Shown piece by piece: positions 52,334 to 60,998 of a DNA stretch of 64,000 nt (positions within the stretch are counted from its first letter, which is position 1; every line of letters starts with the position of its first letter). The DNA comes from UBA4427 sp046351135 (GTDB lineage: Bacteria; Myxococcota_A; UBA9160; UBA4427): the NCBI GenBank assembly GCA_046351135.1, contig JAXLZA010000013.1, positions 1 through 64,000 on the forward strand, in the 5' to 3' direction. The position numbers were made by a program, and so were the translations under genes. Under the pieces are notes generated by a model. The model was not told where the DNA came from. It was given only the letters and a program-made list of their open reading frames with translations, and searched no databases.

Positions 52334-54481
52334 TCATTCCTTGTCGGAGAGACCGACCCACGAGCGCCAGCCGGGGCCGCCCTCGCGCAGGCGCGCGGCG
52401 ATCTCGGGATGGCCCGCGGCCTCGGCGAGGTCGCCGGCGCGCTGATCGGACGCGTCGCGGTGGAGCGGATTGGCGCCGGCGGCAAGCAGCAGGTTCACCA
52501 CCTCGAGATGGCCGTTGGCCGCCGCGGCCATCAGCGCCGTCAGCTTGCGCTCGCCGCGCTGGTCGATGGGCGCCCCCGCTTCGAGCAGTCGCTTCACCAC
52601 GGGCGCCTGGCCGCGGCTCGCCGCCGCGATCAGCGCCGTGTCGCCGGATCGGCTCGCGGCGGACGGGTCGGCGCCGGCGGTGATCAGCTGGCGCACGAGG
52701 GCGTCGTTCCCGGCGCGGGCGGCCAGGATCAACGGTCGCCCCCCGTCCTCGCACGACCCGCTCGCATCCGCGCCCCGCGCGAGCAGCGTGCCCACCGCCT
52801 GCTCGCGCCTGCCCTCGATCGACGCGCAGAGGGCGCGGGTGCGCACCTTCGGGTCGTTCGAGAGCGTGAGCAGCGCTTCGAGGCCCTCCACGCGGTCCCC
52901 GGCCGACGCCCGCGCGATGGCGTCCGAGAGATCCGCGCTCGGCCAGTCGACGCCCTTCGCGATCAGCGGGGCGACTTTTCTCTGGGTTGCCGACTCGGCG
53001 AGGAAGTAGAGCAGGCCGCGCCCGCGCTTGTCGCGCGCCGTCGGATCGGCGCCGGCCGCGATCAGCGCCTCGACGACCGCGTCCGCGCCCGGTGCCGTGC
53101 TGGCCGCCGCCCGCATCAACGGCGTCCGCCCCTGGCCGTCGGCCGAGTCGACGTCCGCCTTCGAAGCGATCAGCACCGAGACCGCCTCGGCATGGCCGCC
53201 CTCGGCAGCGCGCGCAAGCGCGGTCTCGCCGTCAGCATCGCGCCGATCGACCGCGTCGCCGGCGGCGAGGCGGCTGCGGATCAGCTTGACGTCGCCGCGG
53301 CGTCCGGCCTCGACGATCGCGGGCAGCTCGCCGGGCCGGGCCGCGGGCGCTGTCCCTGCCGCCCCCGCGGCGGCCGTCGTCGTGCCCTTCCCCGTCGCCC
53401 CCGCCTCGGCGCGCGTGGTCATGTCGGGCCCGCTGCGCATCGGGGCACCGCGCTGGCGCAGCAGCGTGGCGAGGCGATCGTGACCGAAGCGGCGCGCGAG
53501 GTCGGCGGCGCTGGTCCCGTCCGCGAGGACGACGCTCGCCGACGCCCCGCCCGCGAGCAGGTCCGAGGCGACGTCGATCCGCCCGAGCCGGGCGGCCTCG
53601 TGGAGCGCGGTCGACCCGTTCGCCGTCTGGGCATCGGGCCGGGCCCCGGCGCGCAGCAGCGCGCGCACGATGGCGGGGCTCGCGTCGCGCACCGCCAGCA
53701 CGAGGGGCGTCTCGCCGGTGTCGAGCGCGGTGTCGGGGTCGGCGCGGTTTTCGAGGAGCACGGCGACCACGTCGGGCGCATCGCGGCGGATCGCGTCGGC
53801 GAGCGGCGGATCCGGGAACTGAGCGTCCTTGGGTCCCGCGGTCGAGGCGCCGCGCGCGAGGGCCTCGCGGGCGGCGTTCGCATCGCCTTCGCGGGCGGCC
53901 TGGGCCAGGGCGTGATTCGGGTCGAGGCCGCTGGCGGTGACCCGGGCCGAGCTGGCAGCGAGGACGGTGGATCCGCTCTGGCCGAAGCTCGCGAGGCGCT
54001 TCCTCGCCTCGGCGTGTCCCGAGCGCGCGGCATCGCGGTAGAGGGCGAGGGCGCGCTCGCGATCGACGGGTACGCCGCGGCCGTACTGGTAGAGCGCGCC
54101 GAGGGCGAACTGGGCGTCGGGATGGCGCTTCGCGGCGGCGAGCTGGTACCAGTGTGCTGCCTTCGCGGCGTCCTTCTCGACGCCGACGCCGGTGCGATAG
54201 GCGTTGCCGAGATGGTATTCGGCCTCGGCGTCCGCCTTGCTCGCGGCCTGCATCCAGAGCGCGACCGCACGCTTCGGGTCGCGCATCCGGATGGCCTTGT
54301 CGGCTTCGAGGAGGAGCGCTCGCGTGCTCGTGGCCGCCGTCGTCGCCGCGCTCGGGCCCGCGCTCCCGCTGGGCGCGGCGGCGCCCGGGCGCGACGCGGG
54401 CGGGGTCTGGGCCGGGGCGCTCGTCGCGGTCAGGAGCGCGATCGACGCGAGCGCGAGCGCGAGCGACGGAAGCCACCTCAT
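52334..54481 (-). CDS. exported Sel1/ankyrin-repeat protein
   Basis: A 715-residue protein. Signal peptide at residues 1-24 (ending SAPAQ). Residues about 55-165 contain Sel1-like repeats (AEYHLGNAYRTGVGVEKDAA, AQFALGALYQYGRGVPVDRE). Residues about 190-700 are ankyrin repeats (TGETPLVLAVRDASPAIVRA, NGSTALHEAARLGRID, SGDTALIAAASRGQ) broken by a low-complexity linker near 350-380. It is likely a periplasmic scaffold. The start overlaps the stop of the flavoprotein gene (ATGA), so it is the last gene of the minus operon. Confidence 0.88.
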   Translation of the reverse strand: MRWLPSLALALASIALLTATSAPAQTPPASRPGAAAPSGSAGPSAATTAATSTRALLLEADKAIRMRDPKRAVALWMQAASKADAEAEYHLGNAYRTGVGVEKDAAKAAHWYQLAAAKRHPDAQFALGALYQYGRGVPVDRERALALYRDAARSGHAEARKRLASFGQSGSTVLAASSARVTASGLDPNHALAQAAREGDANAAREALARGASTAGPKDAQFPDPPLADAIRRDAPDVVAVLLENRADPDTALDTGETPLVLAVRDASPAIVRALLRAGARPDAQTANGSTALHEAARLGRIDVASDLLAGGASASVVLADGTSAADLARRFGHDRLATLLRQRGAPMRSGPDMTTRAEAGATGKGTTTAAAGAAGTAPAARPGELPAIVEAGRRGDVKLIRSRLAAGDAVDRRDADGETALARAAEGGHAEAVSVLIASKADVDSADGQGRTPLMRAAASTAPGADAVVEALIAAGADPTARDKRGRGLLYFLAESATQRKVAPLIAKGVDWPSADLSDAIARASAGDRVEGLEALLTLSNDPKVRTRALCASIEGRREQAVGTLLARGADASGSCEDGGRPLILAARAGNDALVRQLITAGADPSAASRSGDTALIAAASRGQAPVVKRLLEAGAPIDQRGERKLTALMAAAANGHLEVVNLLLAAGANPLHRDASDQRAGDLAEAAGHPEIAARLREGGPGWRSWVGLSDKE

Positions 54482-55794
54482 GCCGTTCCCCGCTTCATCT
54501 CGATCGCGATGCCGATCGAGCGGAGGAAGTCCGTGGGCAGGATCCCGCCCGCGTAGATGATCACCGCGTCGTTCTCGATCGAGGTCGAGCCCCCGCTCGT
54601 CTGCAGCTCGACCTCGTCGCGCCCGATCGCGACGACCTTCGACTGGAGCATCAGCCGGACTCGTCCCTCGCGGACCGCGCGCTGGAGGTTCGAGCGATTC
54701 GCGGCGCGGGCGCGGAAGAAGTTGTCGCCCCGATAGGAGAGCGTCACCTCCGTCCCCGGGATGTCCGCCAGCGCCGTCGCCGCCTCGAGGGCCGAGTCGC
54801 CGCCGCCGACGACGAGCACCTGGCGACCGGCATACTGCTCGGGATCGACCAGGCGGTAGACGACCTTGGGCAGCTCCTCGCCCGAGACGCCGAGCTTCTG
54901 CGGCGTGCCGCGGCGGCCGATCGCGAGCAGGACGGTGTGGGCGTGCAGGCGCATGTTCGTGCCGTCGATGCGGAAGATCCCGTCCGCCCCGCGCGTGATC
55001 CGCTCGACGCGCTCGCCGTACTGGATCACGATCTGCGTCCGCTGGATCACGTCCCGCCAGAGCGCGAGCAGCGACTCCTTCGTCGTCTCGCGCAGCTTGA
55101 TCTTGCCGTAGAGCGGCAGGTCCACGGGCTCGGTCATCACGAGCTTGCCGCGCGGATAGTGGGCGACGGTTCCGCCGAGGGACTCCTGCTCGAGGGTCTC
55201 GGAGCGCAGGCCGAGCTCGCGTGCCCGGAGCGTCGCCGAGATGCCGGCCGGACCCGCGCCGACGATCACGACGTCGAGCACGTCCTCCTCGGGCGGCCGG
55301 CTACGGCGGGCGATCGAGTCGATCGCCTGGCGGCCCTGCACGATGCCGTTTCGGATCAGGCCCATCCCGCCGAGCTCGCCGGCGACGAAGATGCCCGGGA
55401 CGTTGGTCTCGAAGTCGGGCGTGACGAAGGGGATCTCGACGCCGCGCTCTTCGGTGCCGAGGACGAGGGTGATCGCGTCGAGCGGGCAGGCCTGCTTGCA
55501 GGCGCCGTGTCCGATGCAGGCCGAGGGCTGGATCAGGGCGGCCTTGCCGCCGACGAGGCCGAGCACGTTCTTCTCGGGGCACGCGTCGACGCAGCTCCCG
55601 CAGCCGAGGCAGCGCGCCGGATCGATCCACGGATGCAGCGAGGCGGGCAGCATCAGGCCCGCCTCCTGCGAGTCGGTGAGCGTCTCGACGGCGGCGAGGC
55701 TCGTGCGGTGGCGCATCAGCGCATAGAGGCCCCACACCGCCGCCAGCACGGGCCCGAAGAACAAGAGCGGCTCCAGCCAGTCCCTCGCCGACAT
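54478..55794 (-). CDS. membrane-anchored flavoprotein with two ferredoxin-type clusters
   Basis: A 438-residue protein. One membrane span at residues about 9-27. Ferredoxin-like domain: Cys62, 65, 68 and 72 (CLGCGSCVDACP), then Cys93, His96, Cys99 and Cys103 (CIGHGACKQACP), where His replaces the usual Cys. Residues about 127-163 (FETNVPGIFVAGELGG) look like the C-terminal FAD 'GD' segment of thioredoxin-reductase-like enzymes but sit before the FAD motif VVIVGAGPAG (about 175-184). A second dinucleotide motif, VVGGGDSALEAA, follows. It probably moves electrons between NAD(P)H and a membrane carrier. Confidence 0.84.
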   Translation of the reverse strand: MSARDWLEPLLFFGPVLAAVWGLYALMRHRTSLAAVETLTDSQEAGLMLPASLHPWIDPARCLGCGSCVDACPEKNVLGLVGGKAALIQPSACIGHGACKQACPLDAITLVLGTEERGVEIPFVTPDFETNVPGIFVAGELGGMGLIRNGIVQGRQAIDSIARRSRPPEEDVLDVVIVGAGPAGISATLRARELGLRSETLEQESLGGTVAHYPRGKLVMTEPVDLPLYGKIKLRETTKESLLALWRDVIQRTQIVIQYGERVERITRGADGIFRIDGTNMRLHAHTVLLAIGRRGTPQKLGVSGEELPKVVYRLVDPEQYAGRQVLVVGGGDSALEAATALADIPGTEVTLSYRGDNFFRARAANRSNLQRAVREGRVRLMLQSKVVAIGRDEVELQTSGGSTSIENDAVIIYAGGILPTDFLRSIGIAIEMKRGTA

Positions 55795-55868
55795 GCGCGC
55801 CTCCGATCACTCCGCTCGCCGCCGCCGGCGTCCCTCGCCGTGCGGCTCCCCGCCGTCCGTGTCCCCGG

Positions 55869-58058
55869 TCAGAAGTCCCATCGCAACGTGAGATCCACCC
55901 GCTCCGCGAGCACGTCCGGGGACGTTCCTCCCGCAATCGGCTTCGTCCAGTCGAGCCCGAACTCGAGGTCGACCCAGAAGGTGCTCGGCTGCCAGATGAA
56001 CTCGAGGCTCGGCGAGACGCGGAATCGGTTGCCTTCGAACGACGAATCACGCCATTCCACGACCGCCCGGGGATGGACGCGCAACTTGCCGATCAGCGGG
56101 ACACGGCTTGCGAAGTTGATGCCGAACGCGCGCGCGAGGTCGCCTTCGAAATAGCGGGCCCCGAGGGTGCCCGAGGTTCCTTCGACGAGCCAATCGTTGA
56201 GGGTCGTCTGGACCGAGGCGGCGACGTCGGGGCCGGTCGATCCGGTCGCGGGGACGTTCGCGGAGCTCGAGGTCCCCTCGAGGTAGGTCACCGTCAGGTC
56301 GCCGGCGATCTGCAGCCGGGGATTCATCTGTTTGGTGAAGCCGGTCAGGCCCGAGTAGAGGACCGAGGTCCGATCCTCGGCGAACTTCTTCAGGTCGCTC
56401 GAGGAGTAGGTGTTCTCGAGCGAGGACAGGTCGCTCACGGTCTGGCCGATCAGCGCGTTGGAGAGCGTCAGGATCGGCGTGTTGCGGCGCTCCGCCTGGA
56501 CCAGCAGGTTGAGGTCCGACGAGAGCGGGATCGTGCTCGTGAGCAGCGCGGTGTTCAGCGAGTTGAAGTAGGCGTCGTAGTCGAGGTAGAGGACGGAGAA
56601 GCTGTCGTCGCGGGCGAGACGGAACTCGCCGCCGATGCCGACGCGGTCGGTCTTGCCGTCGGCCTCCTGGCCGATCACGTAGAGCTGGGCCTCGAGGCCT
56701 TCGAGGCCGAGGTCGCGGCCCGTGATCGAGCCGCCGCCGAAGATCTTGTGGGTGTTGGGCTTCGTGTCGCGGAGGGTCTGGACCGGGAGGCCGGCGAGGG
56801 CGGCGATCTCGAAGCGCGAGCCGACGCGGCTCGTCAGCCGCAGGCCGTCGAAGCGACCGAGGACGCCCGAGTCGCTGCGCCGCTGGCGGCCGACGGTCAG
56901 GTCGATGCCCCGCTGGCGGTCCTCGACCTCGACGGAGAGCGCGCGGATCAGGACGTCGTCGCTGCGGCCGGCGTCGCCGAGGTCGTGGTCGTAGCTCCCG
57001 AAGAAGTCGCCGCGCACGCGCCAGTCGTCCGTCTCGAGCCGCCCCGCGATGTTGGCGTCGCTGAAGACGTCGGACTGGACCGGGATGTTGCCTTGATCGG
57101 ACACGAGCGCGTCCGATCGGTAGTAGCGGGACGACAGCATGCCGTAGACGTCGGTCTCGGGCGCACCGGACGAATCGTCGAGCTGGACGCGCTTGAGCCG
57201 CGCGCGCGGCTCCGAGGCGGCGGAGACGAGGGCGTCGAGTCGCTGAGCCACGCGCTTCGCGCCGTCGCCCTCCGGAAACTCCTTCAGGTACGTCTCGTAT
57301 TCGGCGCGCGCGTTGGCGCGCTGTGAGCGGCGCTCGTAGGTCAGACCGAGGAGCTCCCGCGCGTACATCCGGATCGCCGGGTCGACCGTCTGCGCGGGCA
57401 GCTCGAGGATGCGGGTCAGCAGCGCCACCGCCCGCTCGTTGTCGCCGTCGCGCAGCGAGCGCTGGGCCTCGGTCAAGAGCGGCGCGGCGGGATCGTCGGG
57501 GCGGACGTTCGGCAGCGGGCCGCCGGCGGCGTCGGGGATCGTCGAGGCGGTCGCGGTCGGTGTGGGCGCGGGCTTCGCCGCGCGACTCGCGCGGGCGGAC
57601 TGGACGCGGATCCGGATGCTCCGGAAGTCGTCTCCCTGGGCGACCTCGAAATGGACGAGCTCGTCGAAGAAGAGCTCGAGGGCCTGCGCCGACGGCGTCG
57701 AGGCGTCGTAGCGGATCTGGCGGACGGGCCCGCGCGTCGCCGGCGAGAGCGGGAGCATCTCCCGCGGCACCGGCTGCTCGGCCGATCCGCCGAGGTTCAC
57801 CGGCTCGACCTGGATCCGCAGATTCCGCCCGGAGCTCTGCGGCGAGTGGCGCACGTAGCGGACGGGGACCTCGAAGTTCACGTCGATCGTCCATCCCTGC
57901 TCGTCGCGGCGGATCTCCGCGGTCCGGAGCTTGCGTCCGATCGTGGACTGGGCGAACGCAGGCGCCGCGAGGACGAGCAGGCACGCCCCGACGAGCAGGC
58001 CCACCGCGACCTCCACGACTCGCGGCCTTCGATGCCTGTCGAGGGTTCCCCTGCGCAT
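55869..58058 (-). CDS. TPR-containing outer-membrane beta-barrel protein
   Basis: A 729-residue exported protein. Signal peptide ends at AFAQ (about residue 36). Residues about 37-160 form a beta-rich domain like an AMIN module (TIDVNFEVPVRYVRH). Residues about 190-280 carry tetratricopeptide helices (ERAVALLTRILELPAQ, YERRSQRANARAEYETYLKE). From about 305 to the end are alternating, aromatic-bordered beta strands ending in LTLRWDF, with the terminal Phe expected of an outer-membrane barrel. It begins the minus operon and is divergent from the cytochrome genes. Not recognisably MtrB or PioB. Confidence 0.8.
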   Translation of the reverse strand: MRRGTLDRHRRPRVVEVAVGLLVGACLLVLAAPAFAQSTIGRKLRTAEIRRDEQGWTIDVNFEVPVRYVRHSPQSSGRNLRIQVEPVNLGGSAEQPVPREMLPLSPATRGPVRQIRYDASTPSAQALELFFDELVHFEVAQGDDFRSIRIRVQSARASRAAKPAPTPTATASTIPDAAGGPLPNVRPDDPAAPLLTEAQRSLRDGDNERAVALLTRILELPAQTVDPAIRMYARELLGLTYERRSQRANARAEYETYLKEFPEGDGAKRVAQRLDALVSAASEPRARLKRVQLDDSSGAPETDVYGMLSSRYYRSDALVSDQGNIPVQSDVFSDANIAGRLETDDWRVRGDFFGSYDHDLGDAGRSDDVLIRALSVEVEDRQRGIDLTVGRQRRSDSGVLGRFDGLRLTSRVGSRFEIAALAGLPVQTLRDTKPNTHKIFGGGSITGRDLGLEGLEAQLYVIGQEADGKTDRVGIGGEFRLARDDSFSVLYLDYDAYFNSLNTALLTSTIPLSSDLNLLVQAERRNTPILTLSNALIGQTVSDLSSLENTYSSSDLKKFAEDRTSVLYSGLTGFTKQMNPRLQIAGDLTVTYLEGTSSSANVPATGSTGPDVAASVQTTLNDWLVEGTSGTLGARYFEGDLARAFGINFASRVPLIGKLRVHPRAVVEWRDSSFEGNRFRVSPSLEFIWQPSTFWVDLEFGLDWTKPIAGGTSPDVLAERVDLTLRWDF

Positions 58059-58347
58059 CCCCGATCCCGCTCGATCCTCGAATCACTTTCCGCGTGATTT
58101 CGTGCCATGGCGGCACCGCGGTCGGCTTCGGAAAAGCGAACGGTGACGACCGCTCGCCAGGATGATCATCGTATCGACGGACTGTCTGCCGATGTGACGA
58201 TGGACCCAGAATCGGGAAAGAATTACCGTAAAATGAGCGTTGAAGTTAAGTCTCGCGGTCTGCGCGTCGAAGCGAGGGATTCGATGCGGGCGGCGAAGGC
58301 GTCGGGCCCCCGCCGCGACCTGGGACAAAAGGCCTCAACAGGGTCGT
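58059..58347. promoter_or_regulatory. 289-bp divergent control region of the electron-transfer cluster
   Basis: The gap between the beta-barrel gene (minus) and the b-type cytochrome gene (plus). It contains the most AT-rich stretch of this part of the window, near 58218-58250 (aagaattaccgtaaaatgag), and a short palindrome ATGATCAT near 58162-58170. No clean -35/-10 pair stands out. It must hold both promoters. Confidence 0.4.
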
Positions 58348-59325
58348 ATGAGCACGAACGGAATCGAGATCGAGGGGGGGCGCGAGCGGAGGTCGGTCGT
58401 CGGACGACCGCCGAGCCCGATGCGGTCCGGCAGCGACGGGGGGCAGTCGGTCCCGCGAAGCGCCGCGGGGGACCGGAATGACGTGCGAAGCTCGGCGACG
58501 CCGGCGTCCCGATCGGGCTGGCGCTGGCCCAGGCCGGCGCCTCATGGCGTGGTCGGTGCCCTCTGCTTCGCGCTGATCGGCTGGGGCTGGGCGAACGCCG
58601 GCACGCTCACGCTCTCGCCCGAGGACGGCCTCGGCTGGCTGCTCGGGCCCGTCGGGCTGGCCTGCATGGTCACGCTGCTCGGCTACTCGATCCGCAAGCG
58701 CGTGCATGCCCTGCGCGGCGCGGGCCCGCTCTCGCTCTGGCTCGAGATCCACCTGATCCTCGGCCTGACCGGGCCGACCGCGATCCTCTACCACGCGCGC
58801 TTCGAGTCGAGCTCGCTGAACGCGACCGTCGCGATGGCGTGCATGCTGGCGGTGGCCGGCAGCGGCGTCGGCGGTCGCTTCGTCTACGGCCGGCTCCACC
58901 GCGGTCTCGCCGGTCCACGCCGCACGATCGACTCGCTGCGCCGCGACGCGCGCCAGCAGCTCGCGCCGATCGAGTCGCTGGTCGAGCGGGTGCCGAACGT
59001 GAAGGCGCGCATCGCGCGCTTCGAGGCGATCGCCTTCGGTCCCCTGCCGTTCCCGCTGCGGACGACGCGCGCGCTCTGGCTGCGGCCGTGGTCCTGGGTC
59101 CATCGGCTCGGCACCGTCGGCGCCCTCGCGCGGGAATCCGAGGCGCGCTTCCGCCGCCGCGACATCCGGCGCGCGCTGCGCGGTCATTTCTCGGCGCAGT
59201 GTCGCGCCGTCGAGCTCACGGGCTACGAGCGGGTCTTCGCCCTCTGGCACGCGATCCACGTCCCGCTCTGCGTGATCCTCTTCCTCTCGGCGGCCATCCA
59301 TGTCGTTGCGGTCAACCTCTACTGA
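58348..59325 (+). CDS. multi-span membrane protein with two-heme b-type pattern
   Basis: A 325-residue protein with five probable membrane spans (about 67-87, 97-114, 130-150, 158-180 and 296-322) and a soluble basic part (about 181-290). Histidines H135 and H149 in the third span and H304 and H318 in the fifth are each spaced by 14 residues, the arrangement that binds two b hemes across a membrane in cytochrome b-type proteins; H301 is also near. It probably takes electrons from quinol and passes them to the 21-heme cytochrome encoded next. The start was chosen at MSTNGIEIEGG. Confidence 0.76.
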   Translation: MSTNGIEIEGGRERRSVVGRPPSPMRSGSDGGQSVPRSAAGDRNDVRSSATPASRSGWRWPRPAPHGVVGALCFALIGWGWANAGTLTLSPEDGLGWLLGPVGLACMVTLLGYSIRKRVHALRGAGPLSLWLEIHLILGLTGPTAILYHARFESSSLNATVAMACMLAVAGSGVGGRFVYGRLHRGLAGPRRTIDSLRRDARQQLAPIESLVERVPNVKARIARFEAIAFGPLPFPLRTTRALWLRPWSWVHRLGTVGALARESEARFRRRDIRRALRGHFSAQCRAVELTGYERVFALWHAIHVPLCVILFLSAAIHVVAVNLY

Positions 59326-60994
59326 AGCGAGCCGCGCGGGCTCGGCCTGGCGCGCGGAGCCCTGCGCTCGACACTCGGGCGGCTGCGCGCGCCCGCTCGG
59401 CTGCCTGTGCTCGCTCGGCCGTGCGCTTGCGCTCGGCCTCGCGTTCGTCGCCGTCGCGGCGCTGTTGGGCCCGGGCACGGCTTTCGCGGTGGACTGGCAG
59501 CGCATGGTGATGCCGGGTCCGCTCTCGAAGGCCCACGCGGATCTCGAGAAGGACTGCGCGAGCTGCCACAAGGCCTTCGAGGGCGGCGCCGAGCGGCAGC
59601 TCTGTCTGTCGTGTCATGAAGAGGTCGCCGCCGACGTCGCCGCGCGTACCGGCTACCACGGCCGTCAGTCGATGGCGGTGAACAGCCCGTGCCGGAGCTG
59701 TCATGGCGAGCACAAGGGACGCGAGGCCGACATCCGCGGCCTCGGCGAGGCGACCTTCGACCACGACAAGACCGACCATCCGCTGCGCGGTGCCCATCGA
59801 CAGGTCGCCTGCGACGGCTGCCACGTCGCCGGCAAGCGCCGCGACGCCGCGCCCGAGAAGTGCGTCGACTGCCATCGCCAGGACGATCCCCACGGCGACG
59901 CGATGTCCGACGATTGCGCCTCCTGCCACGACGAGGTCCGCTGGAAGGCGACGAGCTTCGACCATGCGAAGACGAAGTATCCGCTGACCGGGGCCCACGC
60001 GACCGCGAGCTGCGACGGCTGCCACGCGGGACAGCGCTTCAAAGGGACGCCGACGGACTGCGTCTCCTGCCACGCCATCGACGACGCCCACGGCGGTCGC
60101 TTCGGCCGCGACTGCGCCGATTGCCACACGACGAAGGAGTGGGGGCGCAAGAACTTCGATCACGGCAAGCAGACCGGCTTCCCCCTCGTCGGGGCGCATG
60201 GCACGGCGCGCTGCGACAGCTGCCATCGCAAGCCGCCCGGCCAGGAGGAGCTCCCGAAGACCTGCATCGCCTGCCACAAGGCCGACGACGTCCACGCCGG
60301 TCGCTTCGGCAGCGAGTGCCAGAGCTGCCACACCGCCGTCGCCTGGCGCGGCAAGCGCTTCGATCACGCCAAGGAGACGGAGTTCCCGCTCCGGGACGCC
60401 CACGCGAAGGTCGCCTGCAACGGCTGCCATACGAAGAAGCTCGCCCCCGGCCAGAAGCTCGACCGCAAGTGCAGCGCCTGTCATGCGAAGGACGACGTCC
60501 ACCGCGACGCGCTCGGCAGCGACTGCGGCGAGTGTCACGACGAGCTTGCGTTCGCGGGACGCGTGCGCTTCGATCACGACCTCACGCGCTTCCCGCTGCT
60601 CGGTCTGCACGCGGCGGCGAGCTGCGAAGGATGTCATGCCGATCGGACGTTCCAGCACGCCGATTCGTCCTGCCGCGGCTGCCACGCGAGCCACGACGTC
60701 CACAAGCGATCCCTCGGCCAGGACTGCGAGCGCTGCCATACGCCCAACGGCTGGATGCTCTGGCAGTTCGATCACGACGCGAAGACGCGCTTCCCGCTCG
60801 CCGGCGCGCATGCGGGCATCGCGTGCAACGGCTGCCACCAGAAGCCGCTCGGGAGCGGCTTCCAGATGGCGCAGCGCTGCGTCGACTGTCACGAGAAGGA
60901 CGATGCGCACCGCGGCGGCTTCGGCCGCGGCTGCCAGAGCTGTCATTCGGACGCGGCCTGGAAGCCCGCCCGGATCAAGCGTTCGGGAGGCTGA
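59300..60994 (+). CDS. 21-heme c-type cytochrome
   Basis: A 564-residue exported protein with a signal (about 38-63, ending GTAFA). It has 21 CxxCH sites. After a first three-heme module come six repeats of about 70 residues, each with three hemes and the order FDHxKTxxPLxGAH, CxxCH, CxxCH, DDxH, CxxCH. The three extra conserved histidines per repeat (FDH, GAH, DDxH) can supply distal ligands, so most hemes are probably bis-His. It is a periplasmic electron wire. The start overlaps the upstream gene by 26 bp. Confidence 0.93.
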   Translation: MSLRSTSTEASRAGSAWRAEPCARHSGGCARPLGCLCSLGRALALGLAFVAVAALLGPGTAFAVDWQRMVMPGPLSKAHADLEKDCASCHKAFEGGAERQLCLSCHEEVAADVAARTGYHGRQSMAVNSPCRSCHGEHKGREADIRGLGEATFDHDKTDHPLRGAHRQVACDGCHVAGKRRDAAPEKCVDCHRQDDPHGDAMSDDCASCHDEVRWKATSFDHAKTKYPLTGAHATASCDGCHAGQRFKGTPTDCVSCHAIDDAHGGRFGRDCADCHTTKEWGRKNFDHGKQTGFPLVGAHGTARCDSCHRKPPGQEELPKTCIACHKADDVHAGRFGSECQSCHTAVAWRGKRFDHAKETEFPLRDAHAKVACNGCHTKKLAPGQKLDRKCSACHAKDDVHRDALGSDCGECHDELAFAGRVRFDHDLTRFPLLGLHAAASCEGCHADRTFQHADSSCRGCHASHDVHKRSLGQDCERCHTPNGWMLWQFDHDAKTRFPLAGAHAGIACNGCHQKPLGSGFQMAQRCVDCHEKDDAHRGGFGRGCQSCHSDAAWKPARIKRSGG

Positions 60995-60998
60995 TGCC

